In this document: piece after piece, positions 63,581 to 64,000 of the stretch | How the letters are laid out: each line of letters opens with the position of its first letter | How positions within the stretch are numbered: the stretch's first letter is position 1 | Assembly: GCF_040954835.1 (NCBI RefSeq) | Contig: NC_090705.1 | Coordinates: forward strand, 16,132,436-16,196,435 | DNA from: Lepisosteus oculatus | Lineage: Eukaryota > Chordata > Actinopteri > Semionotiformes > Lepisosteidae | Direction of reading: 5' to 3' | Length of the DNA: 64,000 nt | Made by a program: the position numbers and the translations under genes | The notes under the pieces: generated by a model | What the model saw: only the letters and a program-made list of their open reading frames with translations | What the model was told of the DNA's origin: nothing | Database searches by the model: none

Positions 63581-64000
63581 GGTGGAGACACTGCTGCTAT
63601 TGTATATAGATCTGTCCGACATGCAAGATGTGAAGACAATAAAGAGAAAATGACACTGCCTCTTAATTCCATTGTACAGCTGCTAGAAATCAGCAGGGTT
63701 TTTAACAAATGTACAAGCGAAAATAAACATTAATAAACATCAAGTGTAGTCGCTGTCATACTGACACGCAAAAGAAGGCAGCAGATGGGAGTTTTTGTGG
63801 AGTTTTAAAATGTGTTTTGAAATTTCTGATATGCCAAATGCTAACATCAGAGATGGAGAAAATGAAACCCAGACTCCAAACGAGTGACCTGCCCATGGGC
63901 TCTGTGGCCTTTCCTCCAGCCTGCTCTTTTACAGGAGGGCAGAGAAAACAGAGGAAAATTGAGAACATGTGCAAAACCGAACAAAATGAATGGAAACTCT

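Noticed and set aside
1..64000. CRISPR arrays, operons, phage or plasmid features
   Set aside because: No regularly spaced repeats, ribosome-binding sites or gene packing; the window is vertebrate chromosomal DNA.

Overview
The window looks like nuclear DNA from a ray-finned fish: small split exons with GT/AG borders, long AT-rich introns, and an old mixed load of fish-type repeats (CR1/L2-like LINE tails, tRNA-derived and V-SINE-like SINEs, a 5S-rRNA-derived SINE, a Tc1/mariner relic and Penelope-like ends). The repeat mix would suit a non-teleost ray-finned fish such as gar, bowfin or sturgeon, but the species is an inference. There is no bacterial organisation; nearly all short open frames are chance.

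Layout. 1-44,050: the 5' part of pard6g (partition-defective 6 gamma) on the minus strand. Coding exon 1 is 43,979-44,050 and exon 2 is 31,906-32,128; together they encode the N-terminus and nearly all of the PB1 domain. The large last exon (CRIB and PDZ) is not seen and must lie left of base 1, so 1-31,905 is intron. A CpG- and GC-rich stretch just right of exon 1 (about 44,050-44,430) is the likely promoter. Intron 1 holds a Tc1/mariner fossil and an unexplained protein-like small open frame.

46,996-52,026: a complete minus-strand gene for a D-2-hydroxyacid dehydrogenase of the glyoxylate/hydroxypyruvate reductase (2-ketogluconate reductase) type. Five coding exons join in frame to 324 residues with the NAD motif and the Arg-Glu-His catalytic set intact; a 5' untranslated exon is likely near 52,030-52,140.

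52,567-55,505: a decayed tandem copy of that gene's territory. Intronic and flanking segments match collinearly and in the same orientation, but all five coding exons are missing. This is the most interesting observation here.

55,506-64,000: intergenic or unassigned DNA with several SINE and LINE relics and one weak candidate first exon at 61,262-61,307 (plus strand). The two real genes share a transcription direction but not a pathway: pard6g acts in cell polarity, the dehydrogenase in small-acid metabolism.
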